DNA of 64,000 nt. It comes from Tolypothrix campylonemoides VB511288. GTDB taxonomy: Bacteria; Cyanobacteriota; Cyanobacteriia; Cyanobacteriales; Nostocaceae. Made by a program: the position numbers and the translations under genes. Positions 19,030 through 29,456 of this stretch are shown here, piece after piece (within the stretch, counting starts at the first letter, position 1; every line of letters begins with the position of its first letter). Where the stretch lies: the NCBI GenBank assembly GCA_000828075.3, contig JXCB02000002.1, positions 1,621,442-1,685,441 of the forward strand, given 5' to 3'. Below the pieces are notes generated by a model. It made no database searches, was not told the origin of the DNA, and saw only the letters and a list, made by a program, of their open reading frames with translations.

Positions 19030-21612
19030 TTACTTAGGATTTTCAGTAGTTTCAATTCGGAAGCGTTCAACGGAGGTGATGAGATCGCGAGATACACTGA
19101 CCAAATTTTGTAAAGCACCAGAAACTCGTTGTGCTTCAAGAGAAGTGTCTTGCGCTGTTAATTCTACAGATTGCATAACAATCGTGACAGCGCGGGAAGT
19201 TTTGGTTTGTTCGATTGTGTCCGAGGTAATGCCACGGACTAAAATATCAATGCGCTTGGCGACTTGAATGATGTTTAAGAGCGATCGCTTGGCTTGTTCT
19301 GCCAATTTTGTACCTTCAATAACTTGTTGTGTACCTTCCTCCATCGCCGTCATCACAGAGCCTGTATCGCTCTGAATTTGCATCACTATTTGTTCTATTT
19401 CTTTCAATGACTTAGCTGATTTATCTGCTAACTGGCGCACTTCATCAGCCACAATTGCAAAGCCCCGTCCGGCAGATCCTGCGCGTGCCGCCTCGATGCT
19501 CGCGTTGAGTGCTAACAAATTCGTCCTGGAAGCAATTTGGGAAACCAACGCCACAATTTTGGAAATTTCTTGGGATGACTCCGCGAGTCGCTTGACTTTG
19601 CGGGTTGTTTGCGCGACGGTTTGCCGAATTTCTAAAATCCCCGCCACCGTGTTTTCCACTGCTTCTCCACCTTGAACGGCAATGTCGCTAGCCTCACGGG
19701 CTACAGCTTCTGCTTCCCGCGCTGCTTCTGCTACGCGTTGGATCGAGTCAGTCATGATCTCTACAGAATTTAGCGTCACCCCCAATTCTTCTGCTTGGCG
19801 CAGAGCATCGCTTGATAATGCCCTGGCAAAGATTTCAGAATTCGTTGCCCCTCTAGTCACTTCCTGCGCTGCTACTTTCACTTGTTGCACAAGATCGCGG
19901 AGGTTTTGGATTGTGAGGTTAAAAGCATCAGCGATCGCTCCGAGTACATCGGCACTCACTTCAGCTTGCACCGTCAAATCTCCCCGAGCGGCTCCTTCCA
20001 CATCATCTAACAAGCGAATCACCTGGCTTTGCAGGTTTACTCTGGCTGATTCCAGTTCTTGAGCCTTACGTGTCGCTTCATTTGTAGTCGTAAATATAAC
20101 ATGACTCATTTCATTAAAGCCAGCAGCGAGTTGCCCGAATTCGTCTTGTGAAGACACCGTGACTTGGGCATTGAAATTTCCTTGGCGCACAGCATCAAAT
20201 TGAGCTTGCAAATCTCGTGCAGTGCGGCGAATTTGCCTGTGGGCGAAATTCCCTATAATACCTGTGGTAGCAAAAGAAGTAATTCCTGCTGTTAAGGCGA
20301 TCGCCCAACCTGTGTTTTGCATAGACTCCCGTTGTTCCGGTGGCGACAAATTAGCAGCAACAAAGCTGACTCCAGCGACAACCATTGCTGAGACAACACC
20401 TACAGTACCAGCGACAATCCATTGCTTAGTTTGTAGGGAGGCATTTTCCAATGGAGCAAGAAAACCTTGCTTGATGGATTGGGGTTTTATCTTCGAGGCA
20501 TCAGGTTGAGAAGTTGTGAGCGTCAATAGTTCCGAGTGGCGATGGGGAAGCTCTCCCTCTACGCCAATACCCTTTACGGTGGGGAGAGTGGCATCATCAT
20601 CTTTAGGGTTGCTTTTTGAACTGAAATCCCCATTCTCCTCACTAGGTACAGTCTCCACTGTACTGCGTGACTTACCGTTGTTTTCCACAGATGCCTTCAG
20701 CATTTGTGAATCTTCAAAGTGAGAATCTTGTCTGAGGTCAAACCCTGGAATGTTCCCCAAGTCGTCAAATTCATCAAAGTCGTCTAAAAACTCTATATTA
20801 TTCGCCTGAGAGTTATTTTCGCTCAATGTGCTACTTTTCTTTTCCAAGCTACTGTTTGTTTGTAAATCAAGTGCAAATGGTGGGCTACTATTTTGCTGTT
20901 TAATCTCCGAATTTTTGTTAGCAGAATTTGTATTATTTTCCTCCTTTTGAAGACTTTGTTGTGAAATATGTTCGAGCGAAAAATTTGGCAACTCTAATTC
21001 TGCTTGCCTTTCTCCATGACTTGCATAACTTAGTTTTGGTGCCTCTTGTTGATTAACAGCAAAAGGGGTGTCGCTAAAATTTTCTTTGGAATGAGACGTA
21101 CCAGATACAGTTTTATCGTTTATTGGTAGCTCAAATGGACTGCTAACAGGTAGTTCCACCTCGTCAGCGTCTTGGTGCTTATCCAAGGAGTTCAAATCAA
21201 AGCTGTTATTATTAAAATCTTGATAATGTACCAAATCTTCTAATTCTTGTTGCTTAACAGCTTGAGGTTCAAAAGAGTCCAAAAAATTGTTGTTTTGATC
21301 ATCGTGCTTCTCAACGACAACGGCGTCTACTTTCCCTTGAGATTTTTTTATCTTGTCAATACCATTTTGGGCAAGGCTGATCAGTTCTTGGTCATCGGTG
21401 AACTCCAACACCTTTTGGTATTCTGCTTTTGCTACCTCATACTGCTGCAAAATGTAGTAAACGTGACCCCGTAGCAAACGGATGCTAGGGTCATCAGGTA
21501 AATTTTGCACCACTTGGTCGATGAGAGTGGCTGCTTGTTCGTAGTTTCCTTGTACGTAGGCTTTATAAGCTTGCTGATATGTCTGCTCCCAATCTTTTAT
21601 ACTCGCTGCCAT
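19030..21612 (-). CDS. hmpD: Methyl-accepting chemotaxis protein with TPR N-terminus (HmpD-like)
   Basis: From ATG 21612 the protein is about 860 residues. It has a TPR-like N-terminus (about residues 5-95), an acidic variable segment, two hydrophobic segments around [20 protein letters not shown] and [17 protein letters not shown] (about 395-460), a HAMP region, and a C-terminal MCP signalling domain with the hairpin tip around [20 protein letters not shown]. The start is supported by a strong GGAGG five bases before the ATG; the 19 codons upstream are not conserved. There is no obvious periplasmic sensor domain. In Nostoc the HmpD homologue forms rings at cell junctions and signals to the CheA kinase. 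Confidence 0.93.
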   Translation of the reverse strand: MAASIKDWEQTYQQAYKAYVQGNYEQAATLIDQVVQNLPDDPSIRLLRGHVYYILQQYEVAKAEYQKVLEFTDDQELISLAQNGIDKIKKSQGKVDAVVVEKHDDQNNNFLDSFEPQAVKQQELEDLVHYQDFNNNSFDLNSLDKHQDADEVELPVSSPFELPINDKTVSGTSHSKENFSDTPFAVNQQEAPKLSYASHGERQAELELPNFSLEHISQQSLQKEENNTNSANKNSEIKQQNSSPPFALDLQTNSSLEKKSSTLSENNSQANNIEFLDDFDEFDDLGNIPGFDLRQDSHFEDSQMLKASVENNGKSRSTVETVPSEENGDFSSKSNPKDDDATLPTVKGIGVEGELPHRHSELLTLTTSQPDASKIKPQSIKQGFLAPLENASLQTKQWIVAGTVGVVSAMVVAGVSFVAANLSPPEQRESMQNTGWAIALTAGITSFATTGIIGNFAHRQIRRTARDLQAQFDAVRQGNFNAQVTVSSQDEFGQLAAGFNEMSHVIFTTTNEATRKAQELESARVNLQSQVIRLLDDVEGAARGDLTVQAEVSADVLGAIADAFNLTIQNLRDLVQQVKVAAQEVTRGATNSEIFARALSSDALRQAEELGVTLNSVEIMTDSIQRVAEAAREAEAVAREASDIAVQGGEAVENTVAGILEIRQTVAQTTRKVKRLAESSQEISKIVALVSQIASRTNLLALNASIEAARAGSAGRGFAIVADEVRQLADKSAKSLKEIEQIVMQIQSDTGSVMTAMEEGTQQVIEGTKLAEQAKRSLLNIIQVAKRIDILVRGITSDTIEQTKTSRAVTIVMQSVELTAQDTSLEAQRVSGALQNLVSVSRDLITSVERFRIETTENPK

Positions 21613-21791
21613 TTCTGCCTCCATTTCATCCCAATTTGAAAAAAGAATGCGACAGATACACACTCCCAAACCCAGGTTATCTTAGGCTTTCTTAATTTTG
21701 AATTTTGCGCCTCCTGCGGAGGAACTGCGCAAACGCGTAGCTTGTCCGCACGACATATTTTGAATTTTGAATTTTGAATTTTGAATTGATA

Positions 21792-22319
21792 TCATCCTGC
21801 CCACCGTGCACTTCGTAAAATTGCCGTTTGATCAAGCAGCCGCAGACACTGATTTTTTTTTGCCTCTAGTATCCACTCTCCCCGTAAAAACGGAGCCATT
21901 GTGTCTGGGACAGTTGGCGCGACCAAATGTTTTACGTCAAGCCAGTCCATACCACCAATTGCTTCAACTGCCAAGCCGACTATTGTGTCTTGCTCTTCTA
22001 TCGCAATCACAGGAATTTCAGTTCGGTTCGTGTTCAAGGCAGTTGCTTCTCCCAAAAATTGACCCAAATCAGCCACCCAAATGACTCGACCTCGTAGATT
22101 TAGAGTACCCAAAAGCAAAGCAGAAGCGTTAGGAATTGGTGTAATTCTATCAGGGCTGAGTTCGATAACCTCCCGAATACCTGTGGCTAGTAGTGCAAGC
22201 TCCTGATTTGAGGGAATATAAAACCTTAAACATAACTCTGTTTCTGGACTTTCTAGTTGTACTTCAGGACGGGGCTGGTCTTGTCCACTTCCTTCTAAAA
22301 AGTCCGGTTTATTGACCAT
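21792..22319 (-). CDS. hmpC: CheW-like adaptor (HmpC-like)
   Basis: The 175-residue protein is a single CheW domain (about residues 28-165). It contains IREVIELSPDRITPIPNAS and LLGTLNLRGRVIWVADL, the standard CheW hydrophobic core. It should couple the MCP to the CheA kinase. It follows hmpB with a 13-bp gap and an AAGGA ribosome site. The 180 bp between it and hmpD is filled with GAATTTT repeats and a small GC-rich palindrome. Confidence 0.92.
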   Translation of the reverse strand: MVNKPDFLEGSGQDQPRPEVQLESPETELCLRFYIPSNQELALLATGIREVIELSPDRITPIPNASALLLGTLNLRGRVIWVADLGQFLGEATALNTNRTEIPVIAIEEQDTIVGLAVEAIGGMDWLDVKHLVAPTVPDTMAPFLRGEWILEAKKNQCLRLLDQTAILRSARWAG

Positions 22320-22332
22320 GTTGTGTTCATCC

Positions 22333-22698
22333 TTATCCTCGCAGCAATTGTTTGACTGTTTCCACCAACTCAGTTGGTTGGAAAGGCTTGGTTATATAGG
22401 CATCTGCTCCTTGCTTCATACCCCAGTAGCGATCAAATTCTTCCCCTTTGGAAGAACACATCACTACCGGAAGATTTTGGGTTGTTGGGTCAGACTTTAA
22501 GCGACGGCAAACTTCGTAGCCGTTCATCCGAGGCATAACGATATCTAAAACTACTAAATCCGGACAAGCAGTTTGAATTGCCTCCAATGCTTCTACTCCA
22601 TCACTGGCATGGGCGACTGTTAAACCACTCGCTTTTAGGAGATATGTAAGCATCTCCCTTTGTGCGATACTGTCTTCTACAATCAGAACTATACTCAT
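22333..22698 (-). CDS. hmpB: CheY-like response regulator (HmpB-like)
   Basis: This 121-residue stand-alone receiver starts MSIVLIVEDSIAQREMLTYL. The phospho-acceptor Asp lies in LVVLDIVMPRMNGYEV, and the conserved Lys in YITKPFQP. There is no output domain. It heads the minus-strand hmp operon. By analogy with Nostoc it relays the signal from the CheA kinase to the type IV pilus machinery. Confidence 0.92.
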   Translation of the reverse strand: MSIVLIVEDSIAQREMLTYLLKASGLTVAHASDGVEALEAIQTACPDLVVLDIVMPRMNGYEVCRRLKSDPTTQNLPVVMCSSKGEEFDRYWGMKQGADAYITKPFQPTELVETVKQLLRG

Positions 22699-23449
22699 AA
22701 AACACCTATGTACCTCCTGATGTAGACGTTCCTAATTGAAACATTTCCTGATTTTCCCACAAGTATTTACTGTATAAAATAATTCTATTTTTCACTCATT
22801 TCTTAAATAATAAGCTTATACTAAGGCTTGATATTTTTTACTACCGGTTTAAAAGTGTAAAGCAACATCAGCTTTATGCTTGTACGGATGTAAGGAATTG
22901 CGGGATCAGTGCCGAACTTAGGGACTTCCAACTAAAAAAATCTCCAATTTCTAGTGATGCACCGAAACAATGGTGGGTTACGGCGCTGCGGCAAGTCCTG
23001 CATGTAAAACCTCAACTGTCATGCGTCTAACCCACCCTATATAATGGATAATTTATTTTTTGGTACTTCCTTAGATCGAATTTAGCATTTAGGTAATATA
23101 CTTTGACAATGTTAGTAATACTACGGAAGACAGTATCACTACTATCAGTACAGAATAGAAATAAGTGACTTACCCACACTCTACGAATTCGGGCGCGTTC
23201 TAGCCTGTGGCACGCCGCAAAGCGCACGCACTCGCGTTCGCGTCTAAGGCGTCCCTTCGCTTCGCTCGAGGGCAGGCTTGGCGGTTCAATAAATTAAGCT
23301 TTTTGACGATTTTTGCGTAAGTCCTGAAATATTGTCTGTAGTGTCTGTTCATTAATCTCATACTGAAAATAAATCAGACAGCATAGTGCAACTATTTTTT
23401 AAGGTATAGCTTAAAACACGAGTATTAAGTACACAAAAGGAATAACGGT
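22699..23449. other. Divergent hmpB-hmpF intergenic region with repeat
   Basis: This 751-bp gap should carry the promoters of both hmp transcripts. It is AT-rich on the hmpB side. At 23190-23285 a GC-rich palindromic repeat (GCGCACGCACTCGCGTTCGCG and neighbours) is inserted, followed at 23313-23325 by a TTGCGTAAGTCCTG element end. No gene is visible; in particular I find no remnant of a receiver domain. Confidence 0.5.
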
Positions 23450-25159
23450 GTGCTGTATTTAGCAGAAGTACAAAAGCAGAAAGGCGGCTTACTTGGTAGT
23501 GCCAAAACCCAACTAAAACTACTGGCTTGTCAGCGAACTGACCAGAGTTGGAGTACAGTTTCCGAAGAAGTGATTGCTGCTGAGGAAGCTGGCAAATTAA
23601 GTGATGGAGTCCTTGTATTGGTTGAAATGAATCCGAATCGTCATGTGCAACGGATTCAAGAGGCAGGGCGTCCTTTAGTTAATATTTTGCAGAATTTTTC
23701 CCGTCAATTGGAAAAATTTAAGATCAAAGAAGAAGAAATTAACCAGTGGAAGCAGTCTTTGACGTTTCAAGCCCAAGAGTTGAATCGCCGTCAAATGGAT
23801 ATGGAAGCTCGCTTAGAAGAACTGCAACAAATGGAGGCGCAACAACAAGAATTAGAGACTTCCCGCGAGGAAATTGAAAAGTTGCAAACACAAATTGAGC
23901 GCAATCGTCAAGAACTGGAAGGAGCATGGGATCACTTGCGGGGAGAGCAGCGTCGTTTCGAGGAGTACAAAGCAGAGTACCAGCATGCTGTGTTGGATGA
24001 AGAACAAAGTCGATCGCTCAACGAGTTACTTGCTCAGCTGTCTACTAGCATTGCTCCTACAGAAACATTACGCGAACACCTGAATTTTGCCTTTGAAATG
24101 CTCGAAAGCCAGCAGGCAATTTTAAACCCATACTGGCAACAACTCCAACAGCAGAAAATTATGGTTAACCAACAGCAGGAAGAAGTTGAGTGCCAGTCTC
24201 AAGAATTATCTAAACGCCAAAGAGAATGGCAGCAAGCTCAAAATTCTCTTGAGCAGCAAATAGCTGAATTGAACGTGAATACAGCTACTGTTGAATGCAA
24301 GCAAGAGTACGCGCGAATCCTAAAAGAGCAACTGCGACACCAAGAACAGTTACACCAGAAAATTCACTTATTTGCTGCAACAATTGTTGATGCGATTCCC
24401 ACTCGTAAACTTGATGTAGCAACTTTGGAAAAAATGCCTCTCGAACAACTGCAAGATATGGTAAAAGACTTGCAGCAGAAATTGAACATCGACTGTAGCT
24501 TTGTGCATGAACAGGAACAAGAACTGAAAGAAAAACAAAAAAATATAAAAGAACTCCAACAGAAAATCAACCAAGCATCTCAACCAGAAAGCGGTTTTTT
24601 AGAAGCCGAACTGGCTGATGAAAAAGACTTTTACCAAATACTTAATGAAACGTTGGTAGGACAACGCCGTAATTTGCTTGAGCAGCAGTATATTTTCAAA
24701 CAATACCAAATAGTACTGCTACAACGACAAGGAAAAACTTTTGTGAATGAACAAGACCAGACAAATATTGATTTAAAATCAATTCTTCTACAAACTGAAA
24801 TGCAGCAACAACAACAGTCACAAGAGTTGGAAAACCTAGAGCGTGAGATTGAGCAAATGCATCCCAGCATTAAGCAGATGCAGGAGGTCATTGCCCAACA
24901 AACGCAACAACAGGAAGCTCAACGCGATTTACTGCAAAGTATGGAGCAAAAGTTGTTTCTTTTGCAAACAGCAACCGCAGAATCGCGAGGACGGTTGAAT
25001 TTATATTATCAAGCGCTACAACCTATTCAGGATTGTGTCAATGGGATGCGGCAAAAGCTACAAGAAATTGCTGAATCGTTAGCCTCAGTGCAAGAAACAG
25101 CCGAGTATCAACTCCAAGCTGTTACCCAAATACGTCAGACACTCCTAAGTTTGATATAG
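23450..25159 (+). CDS. hmpF: HmpF-like coiled-coil motility protein
   Basis: The 569-residue protein starts with a short globular module (MLYLAEVQKQKGGLLGSAKT to about residue 85) followed by continuous Gln/Glu-rich coiled coil to the end. It lies divergent to the CheY-CheW-MCP-CheA operon, the same position as hmpF in Nostoc. There HmpF is a cytoplasmic coiled-coil protein that localises dynamically to cell poles and directs type IV pilus activity and gliding. The start is GTG 23450, with AAAGGA seven bases upstream. The stop codon TAG is part of a TATAGCAATCCTAAAT repeat end, so the last residues may derive from a repeat insertion. Confidence 0.88.
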   Translation: MLYLAEVQKQKGGLLGSAKTQLKLLACQRTDQSWSTVSEEVIAAEEAGKLSDGVLVLVEMNPNRHVQRIQEAGRPLVNILQNFSRQLEKFKIKEEEINQWKQSLTFQAQELNRRQMDMEARLEELQQMEAQQQELETSREEIEKLQTQIERNRQELEGAWDHLRGEQRRFEEYKAEYQHAVLDEEQSRSLNELLAQLSTSIAPTETLREHLNFAFEMLESQQAILNPYWQQLQQQKIMVNQQQEEVECQSQELSKRQREWQQAQNSLEQQIAELNVNTATVECKQEYARILKEQLRHQEQLHQKIHLFAATIVDAIPTRKLDVATLEKMPLEQLQDMVKDLQQKLNIDCSFVHEQEQELKEKQKNIKELQQKINQASQPESGFLEAELADEKDFYQILNETLVGQRRNLLEQQYIFKQYQIVLLQRQGKTFVNEQDQTNIDLKSILLQTEMQQQQQSQELENLEREIEQMHPSIKQMQEVIAQQTQQQEAQRDLLQSMEQKLFLLQTATAESRGRLNLYYQALQPIQDCVNGMRQKLQEIAESLASVQETAEYQLQAVTQIRQTLLSLI

Positions 25160-25175
25160 CAATCCTAAATCATTT
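25155..25175. repeat. Solo end of TATAGCAATCC element at hmpF stop
   Basis: TATAGCAATCCTAAATCATT matches the left end of the elements at 32058 and 45689. Here only one end is recognisable, and the hmpF stop codon falls within it. Confidence 0.6.
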
Positions 25176-25185
25176 GTTAACAACA

Positions 25186-25218
25186 AGATTCCCGACTTTT
25201 TAAAGAAGTCGGGAATCT
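25186..25218. terminator. Bidirectional hairpin between hmpF and tilS
   Basis: There is a perfect 13-bp stem (AGATTCCCGACTT with AAGTCGGGAATCT) and a seven-base AT-rich loop between convergent genes. There is no long U-tract on either side. The sequence belongs to a common cyanobacterial hairpin type and probably stops both transcripts. Confidence 0.55.
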
Positions 25219-25272
25219 GGCGCAATTTTCACACATCAAATTTGTGTTCATCTGTGGTTCTAAATATTTCTT

Positions 25273-26334
25273 CTATTCTTCCTTCTTCAAATTTATGTTA
25301 ATCCAGTCACCTTCAACTCGGGCGATCGCACCACCAGGAAATGGATCAGTCTGCGAACGGTTTGGTGCTGTAATTAATGCTATCAGTTTTTCAATTTGCT
25401 CGAAACTAAAAGCGTGAAGTATTTCTTGTAATACCTGACGCATGACGCGACGTTGTAGCGCCAGCGGTGCTTTCTGCAATACACGACGGTTTAGCCTTAT
25501 TGAATCCGGAGTGTAGAAACTTTCTCTCTCATCTCCCTCATCCCCCTCATCCCCCTCATCTCCCTCATCCCTCCATTTTCCACCCATCGCCTCTTTCCGT
25601 AACTGATAAGCTGCTTGTTCTAAATATTCCACTTCTGCTTGCAGAATTTCCGCAGTTTGGGCAAGGGCTGATTCAACTTGAGGGTTGAAATTTTCTTGCA
25701 AATATGGTATAATATATCGACGAAGGCGGTTACGAGCGAATTTCAAATCTTGATTTGTCGAATCTTCCCAAACAGATAGTTGAAAGTCTTGGCAAAATTC
25801 CCCTGTTTGTGTACGAGTCATTTCTAACAAGGGACGTACAAGCACGATGCCGTCGTTTAGCAGACGTTTCCACGTTAATGCTTGTAAGCCATCAGCACCG
25901 GTACCGCGAATTAAGTTGTAGAGCAAGGTTTCAGCGCGATCGCTCGCTGTGTGACCTGTAACAATACAACTAAATTGGTTTTCGCAGGCGATCGCACTCA
26001 AAGCTTGATACCGCCAGTCGCGTGCAGCAGCTTCGCTTTTTAAAGGTTCGTTCGCTGTTTGTAAATAAAACGAAACACCCCAATTTTGCGCTAAATTTTT
26101 TACATGACTAGCATTTGCCTGGGAGTCAGGACGCCAGCGATGGTCGCAGTGGGCAACACCTAGATGCCATCCCCATTTCGGTTGCAAATCTAACAGTAAT
26201 TTGACCAAACACAGAGAATCTTGTCCGCCAGAGACGGCGACTAAGAGCCGTTGGTTACGCTCAAAGAGCTGACGTGAGCGGATAGTACGGTGTATTTTTG
26301 CATGGAGAGGAGTCCAAGGAGTGCGATCGCTCAT
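25273..26334 (-). CDS. tilS: tRNA(Ile)-lysidine synthetase
   Basis: The 353-residue protein has the PP-loop motif VAVSGGQDSLCL (about residue 33) and the TilS core, including HCDHRWRPDS and RNRLRRYIIPYL. It lysidinylates C34 of tRNA-Ile(CAU), which lets it read AUA and is essential. An in-frame low-complexity insert (GDEGDEGDE, near residue 255) comes from a 9-bp tandem repeat at about 25530-25565; because the unit is three codons long, copy number can vary without frameshift. Confidence 0.93.
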   Translation of the reverse strand: MSDRTPWTPLHAKIHRTIRSRQLFERNQRLLVAVSGGQDSLCLVKLLLDLQPKWGWHLGVAHCDHRWRPDSQANASHVKNLAQNWGVSFYLQTANEPLKSEAAARDWRYQALSAIACENQFSCIVTGHTASDRAETLLYNLIRGTGADGLQALTWKRLLNDGIVLVRPLLEMTRTQTGEFCQDFQLSVWEDSTNQDLKFARNRLRRYIIPYLQENFNPQVESALAQTAEILQAEVEYLEQAAYQLRKEAMGGKWRDEGDEGDEGDEGDERESFYTPDSIRLNRRVLQKAPLALQRRVMRQVLQEILHAFSFEQIEKLIALITAPNRSQTDPFPGGAIARVEGDWININLKKEE

Positions 26335-26499
26335 TCAGCAATTTAAAGTTTAGGACACAAAGGAAGAAATAGGTAATTTTACACTCTTGCTCGGAGTCAT
26401 TCAGCCATGAGAGTGACAAACAATTATTACTAAGCTGTGACGTTGGCTTGTTAGACTGACTTTAAGCAAATATTAAATTTCGTTTGATCACCACACCTG

Positions 26500-26537
26500 A
26501 TGCTCTCTTGTTTGGTAAACAGCAAGAGAGCATTTTT
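26500..26537 (+). terminator. Intrinsic-terminator-like hairpin upstream of M16 peptidase
   Basis: There is an 11-bp perfect stem (ATGCTCTCTTG with CAAGAGAGCAT) followed by TTTTT on the plus strand. It lies between divergent genes (tilS minus, peptidase plus), where no known plus-strand transcript needs to end. It could end a small RNA starting after 26335 or act as an attenuator in the peptidase leader. Confidence 0.6.
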
Positions 26538-26582
26538 GTAGCATATATTTGTTGACGCCCTTTATTTATTGTGTAACCTACC

Positions 26583-29456
26583 ATGCCTTTTTTCTCAAAG
26601 CTGCGTCCATTGATTGTGGCGGGCTTTTTCCTCAGCTTAGTTTTCAGTGGAGTGCTATCACTAAGTAATATCAGCAATGCTGCAACACCAGGTGCAGTTA
26701 CACCTGTATCAGGTCTGTCCCTGACTCAAGGGGTGCGTAAAACGGTATTGGAAAATGGCTTAACAGTGTTAACCAAGGAAGTTCATACTGCACCTGTAGT
26801 GAGCGTGCAGGTATGGTATCGAGTTGGTTCGCGCAACGAGAAAGCGGGGGAGAGTGGCATTTCCCACCAGCTAGAGCATTTGATGTTCAAGGGAACCACT
26901 GACCGTCCAGTGCAGTTTGGTCGGCTATTTAGTGCATTGGGCAGTCAGTTCAATGCTTTTACTAGCTATGATGAAACAGCTTATTTTGGTACAGTGCAGC
27001 GCGACAAATTGCAAGCACTGCTGACCTTAGAAGCCGATCGCATGGAAGGCGCTTTAGTTGGAGCCGAACAACTGACAAGTGAGAAGCGCGTAGTTATCTC
27101 AGAGTTACAGGGATACGAAAATTCTCCAGGATATCGCCTTAATCGGGCAGTTATGCGATCAGCTTTCCCCAACCGAGCTTATGGCTTACCCGTGGGAGGG
27201 ACAAAAGCCGATGTGGAGAAATTCACCGTGCAGCAGGTACGGGACTATTACAAGACCTACTATAGCCCTGACAACGCCACCCTGGTGATTACAGGAGATT
27301 TTGCGACAGAACCCGTGCTGAAAAATGTCCAAGAAACTTTCGGGAAGCTGGCGAAACGGACATCGAGAGCAGGCGGAGAAATCAATTCAAAATTCAAAAT
27401 TCAAAATATGCCCTTCGGGCACGCTGCGCGAACAAAATTAGGAGTCTCCTCCTCATCCCTCTCATCTTCCTCACTCCCTCACTCCCTCACTCCCTCATCC
27501 CCCTCATCCCTCTCATCGGGGAAAAAATCACCTATTGTCCTGAAAGAGCCAGGAAGCGCCGCACTATTGCAAGTTGTTTATCCCTTACCAGATCTTAATC
27601 ATCCGGACGTACCTGCAATTGATGTTATGGATGCCATTCTCACAGGCGGACGTAGCTCGCAGCTTTACCAAGCTTTGGTAGAATCTGGCTTAACTAGTTC
27701 AGTGAGTGCAAGTCCAGCAGAACTCATCGAACCAGGTTGGTACGAAATTAATGCTACGGCTGCTCCAGGTCAACAGCTTGGGAAAATTGCCTCTGTGCTG
27801 CAACAGTCTTTGGCTCAATTGCAACAGCAACAAGTCACCGAAGCAGAATTGAACCGAGCAAAAACGCAACTGCAAGCTTCTTTTGTACTTAGTAACCAGG
27901 ACATCACCTCTCAAGCAACGCAGCTGGGGTATAACCAAACTGTGGCTGGGGATTATCGCTATGTTGAGCGATATCTGGAGGCGATCGCCAAAGTCTCAGC
28001 AGCAGATGTGCAACGAGTGGCGAAAACATACCTCAATCCTGCTAAACAAACTATCGGCTTTTTTGAACCGACTCAACCAGATGGTAAGCCTGGAACTTCC
28101 AGTGATGGTTCTGGTCGCACCGTAGAAAACTTTAGCCCCGGTAAGCCTGTAGATCCCGCAGAACTTGCCAAATACCTTCCCCCTGCAACATCAGCCACCG
28201 CTTCGACGACTCAACCGCTACCAGAGCAATTCACGCTTAAAAATGGGTTGCGCGTTTTGCTTCTGGCTGACCACAGCGTCCCCACTGTTAATTTGAGCGG
28301 ACAAATTGATGCAGGTAGCGAATTTGACACAATTCCGAAAGCTGGATTATCAAGTCTTGTTGCTACCAATTTAATGAATGGGACTCAGACAAAAAACGCT
28401 CTAACTCTAGCAAAAACGTTGGAGGATCGAGGAGTTAGCTTGGGATTCGATGCGAGTCGTGAAGGAGTTAGTATTGGTGGAAATGGGCTGTCTGCTAATC
28501 TGCCGATATTGATTCAAACTTTAGCAGATGTGGTGCAAAATGCTACCTTCCCAGACAACCAGCTAGAACTTAGTCGTCAGCGGGCGTTGATAAGTCTGAA
28601 AGTACAGCTCGATGACCCTCGTGGACTGGGACGGCGCGTATTCCAGCAAGCAATTTATCCTGAAAATCATCCGTTTCATAGCTTTCCCACAGAAGAAAGC
28701 TTAAAAAGCGTGACTCGTGCAGATGTGCTTCGCTTTTACCAAGAACACTACCGACCAGATACGACGACGATCGCCCTGGTTGGTGACTTTGACCCAAATC
28801 AAGTCAAAGCGCTATTCAATCAAGCTTTCGACAAATGGCAAGCTCAAGGTAAGCCCCCAACTCTCAACTTATCTCCGGTGTCTTTACCGCAAACTATGAA
28901 ACGCTTAAGCGCAGTCATTCCTGGTAAAGCGGAGACTGTGACCTACATTGGTTACAATGGTATCTCCCGGAAAGACCCTCGTTTCTACGCTGCAGAGGTA
29001 CTGAATCAAATTTTGGGCGGCGATACTTTGGCTAGCCGCTTAGGTACTGAGGTGCGCGATCGCCAAGGTTTAACCTACGGTATCTACAGTGCCTTTGCTA
29101 CAGGTATCAATCCCGGTCCATTCTTGATTCAAATGCAGACTGCACCAAGCGATGCTCAAAAGGCTATTACCAGCGCTTTAGCTTTACTCAAGCAGTTCCG
29201 AGAGCAAGGAATTACCGAGGCGGAATTGAACACGGCGAAACGCTCAATAACTAATAGTTATCCTGTGGAATTAGCTAATCCTAGTAATGTGGCAAGCATG
29301 GTTTTAGAAAATGCCGTTTACGGTCTTTCTCAAGCGGAGATTCGAGAATTTCCCAAACGCATTCAAGCTGTGACTTTGGCTCAAGTGCAGCAAACAATTC
29401 AGGAGTTAATTCATCCAGATAAATTAGTCATTACCACTGCAGGTCCAGGAGCATGA
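26583..29456 (+). CDS. M16 family zinc peptidase, tandem-domain, exported
   Basis: The 957-residue protein has a signal-like N-terminus (residues 1-34, ending SNAATPG). The first M16 domain carries the inverted zinc motif HxxEH (H95, E98, H99, in SHQLEHLMFK) and a distal Glu in VVISEL. A second half (about residue 545 onward) begins FTLKNGLRVLLLADHS and lacks HxxEH, as in non-catalytic partner domains. Fusion of both halves is common in cyanobacterial processing peptidases (PqqL/insulinase type). A repeat-derived Ser/Pro-rich insert occupies about residues 267-313, at the boundary between subdomains. Substrates are unknown. Confidence 0.93.
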   Translation: MPFFSKLRPLIVAGFFLSLVFSGVLSLSNISNAATPGAVTPVSGLSLTQGVRKTVLENGLTVLTKEVHTAPVVSVQVWYRVGSRNEKAGESGISHQLEHLMFKGTTDRPVQFGRLFSALGSQFNAFTSYDETAYFGTVQRDKLQALLTLEADRMEGALVGAEQLTSEKRVVISELQGYENSPGYRLNRAVMRSAFPNRAYGLPVGGTKADVEKFTVQQVRDYYKTYYSPDNATLVITGDFATEPVLKNVQETFGKLAKRTSRAGGEINSKFKIQNMPFGHAARTKLGVSSSSLSSSSLPHSLTPSSPSSLSSGKKSPIVLKEPGSAALLQVVYPLPDLNHPDVPAIDVMDAILTGGRSSQLYQALVESGLTSSVSASPAELIEPGWYEINATAAPGQQLGKIASVLQQSLAQLQQQQVTEAELNRAKTQLQASFVLSNQDITSQATQLGYNQTVAGDYRYVERYLEAIAKVSAADVQRVAKTYLNPAKQTIGFFEPTQPDGKPGTSSDGSGRTVENFSPGKPVDPAELAKYLPPATSATASTTQPLPEQFTLKNGLRVLLLADHSVPTVNLSGQIDAGSEFDTIPKAGLSSLVATNLMNGTQTKNALTLAKTLEDRGVSLGFDASREGVSIGGNGLSANLPILIQTLADVVQNATFPDNQLELSRQRALISLKVQLDDPRGLGRRVFQQAIYPENHPFHSFPTEESLKSVTRADVLRFYQEHYRPDTTTIALVGDFDPNQVKALFNQAFDKWQAQGKPPTLNLSPVSLPQTMKRLSAVIPGKAETVTYIGYNGISRKDPRFYAAEVLNQILGGDTLASRLGTEVRDRQGLTYGIYSAFATGINPGPFLIQMQTAPSDAQKAITSALALLKQFREQGITEAELNTAKRSITNSYPVELANPSNVASMVLENAVYGLSQAEIREFPKRIQAVTLAQVQQTIQELIHPDKLVITTAGPGA

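Noticed and set aside
22699-23449. A degraded hmpA gene between hmpB and hmpF
   Set aside because: I looked for receiver motifs (the DD pair, the D acceptor, the KP loop) in both directions and saw none; the region is AT-rich with repeats.
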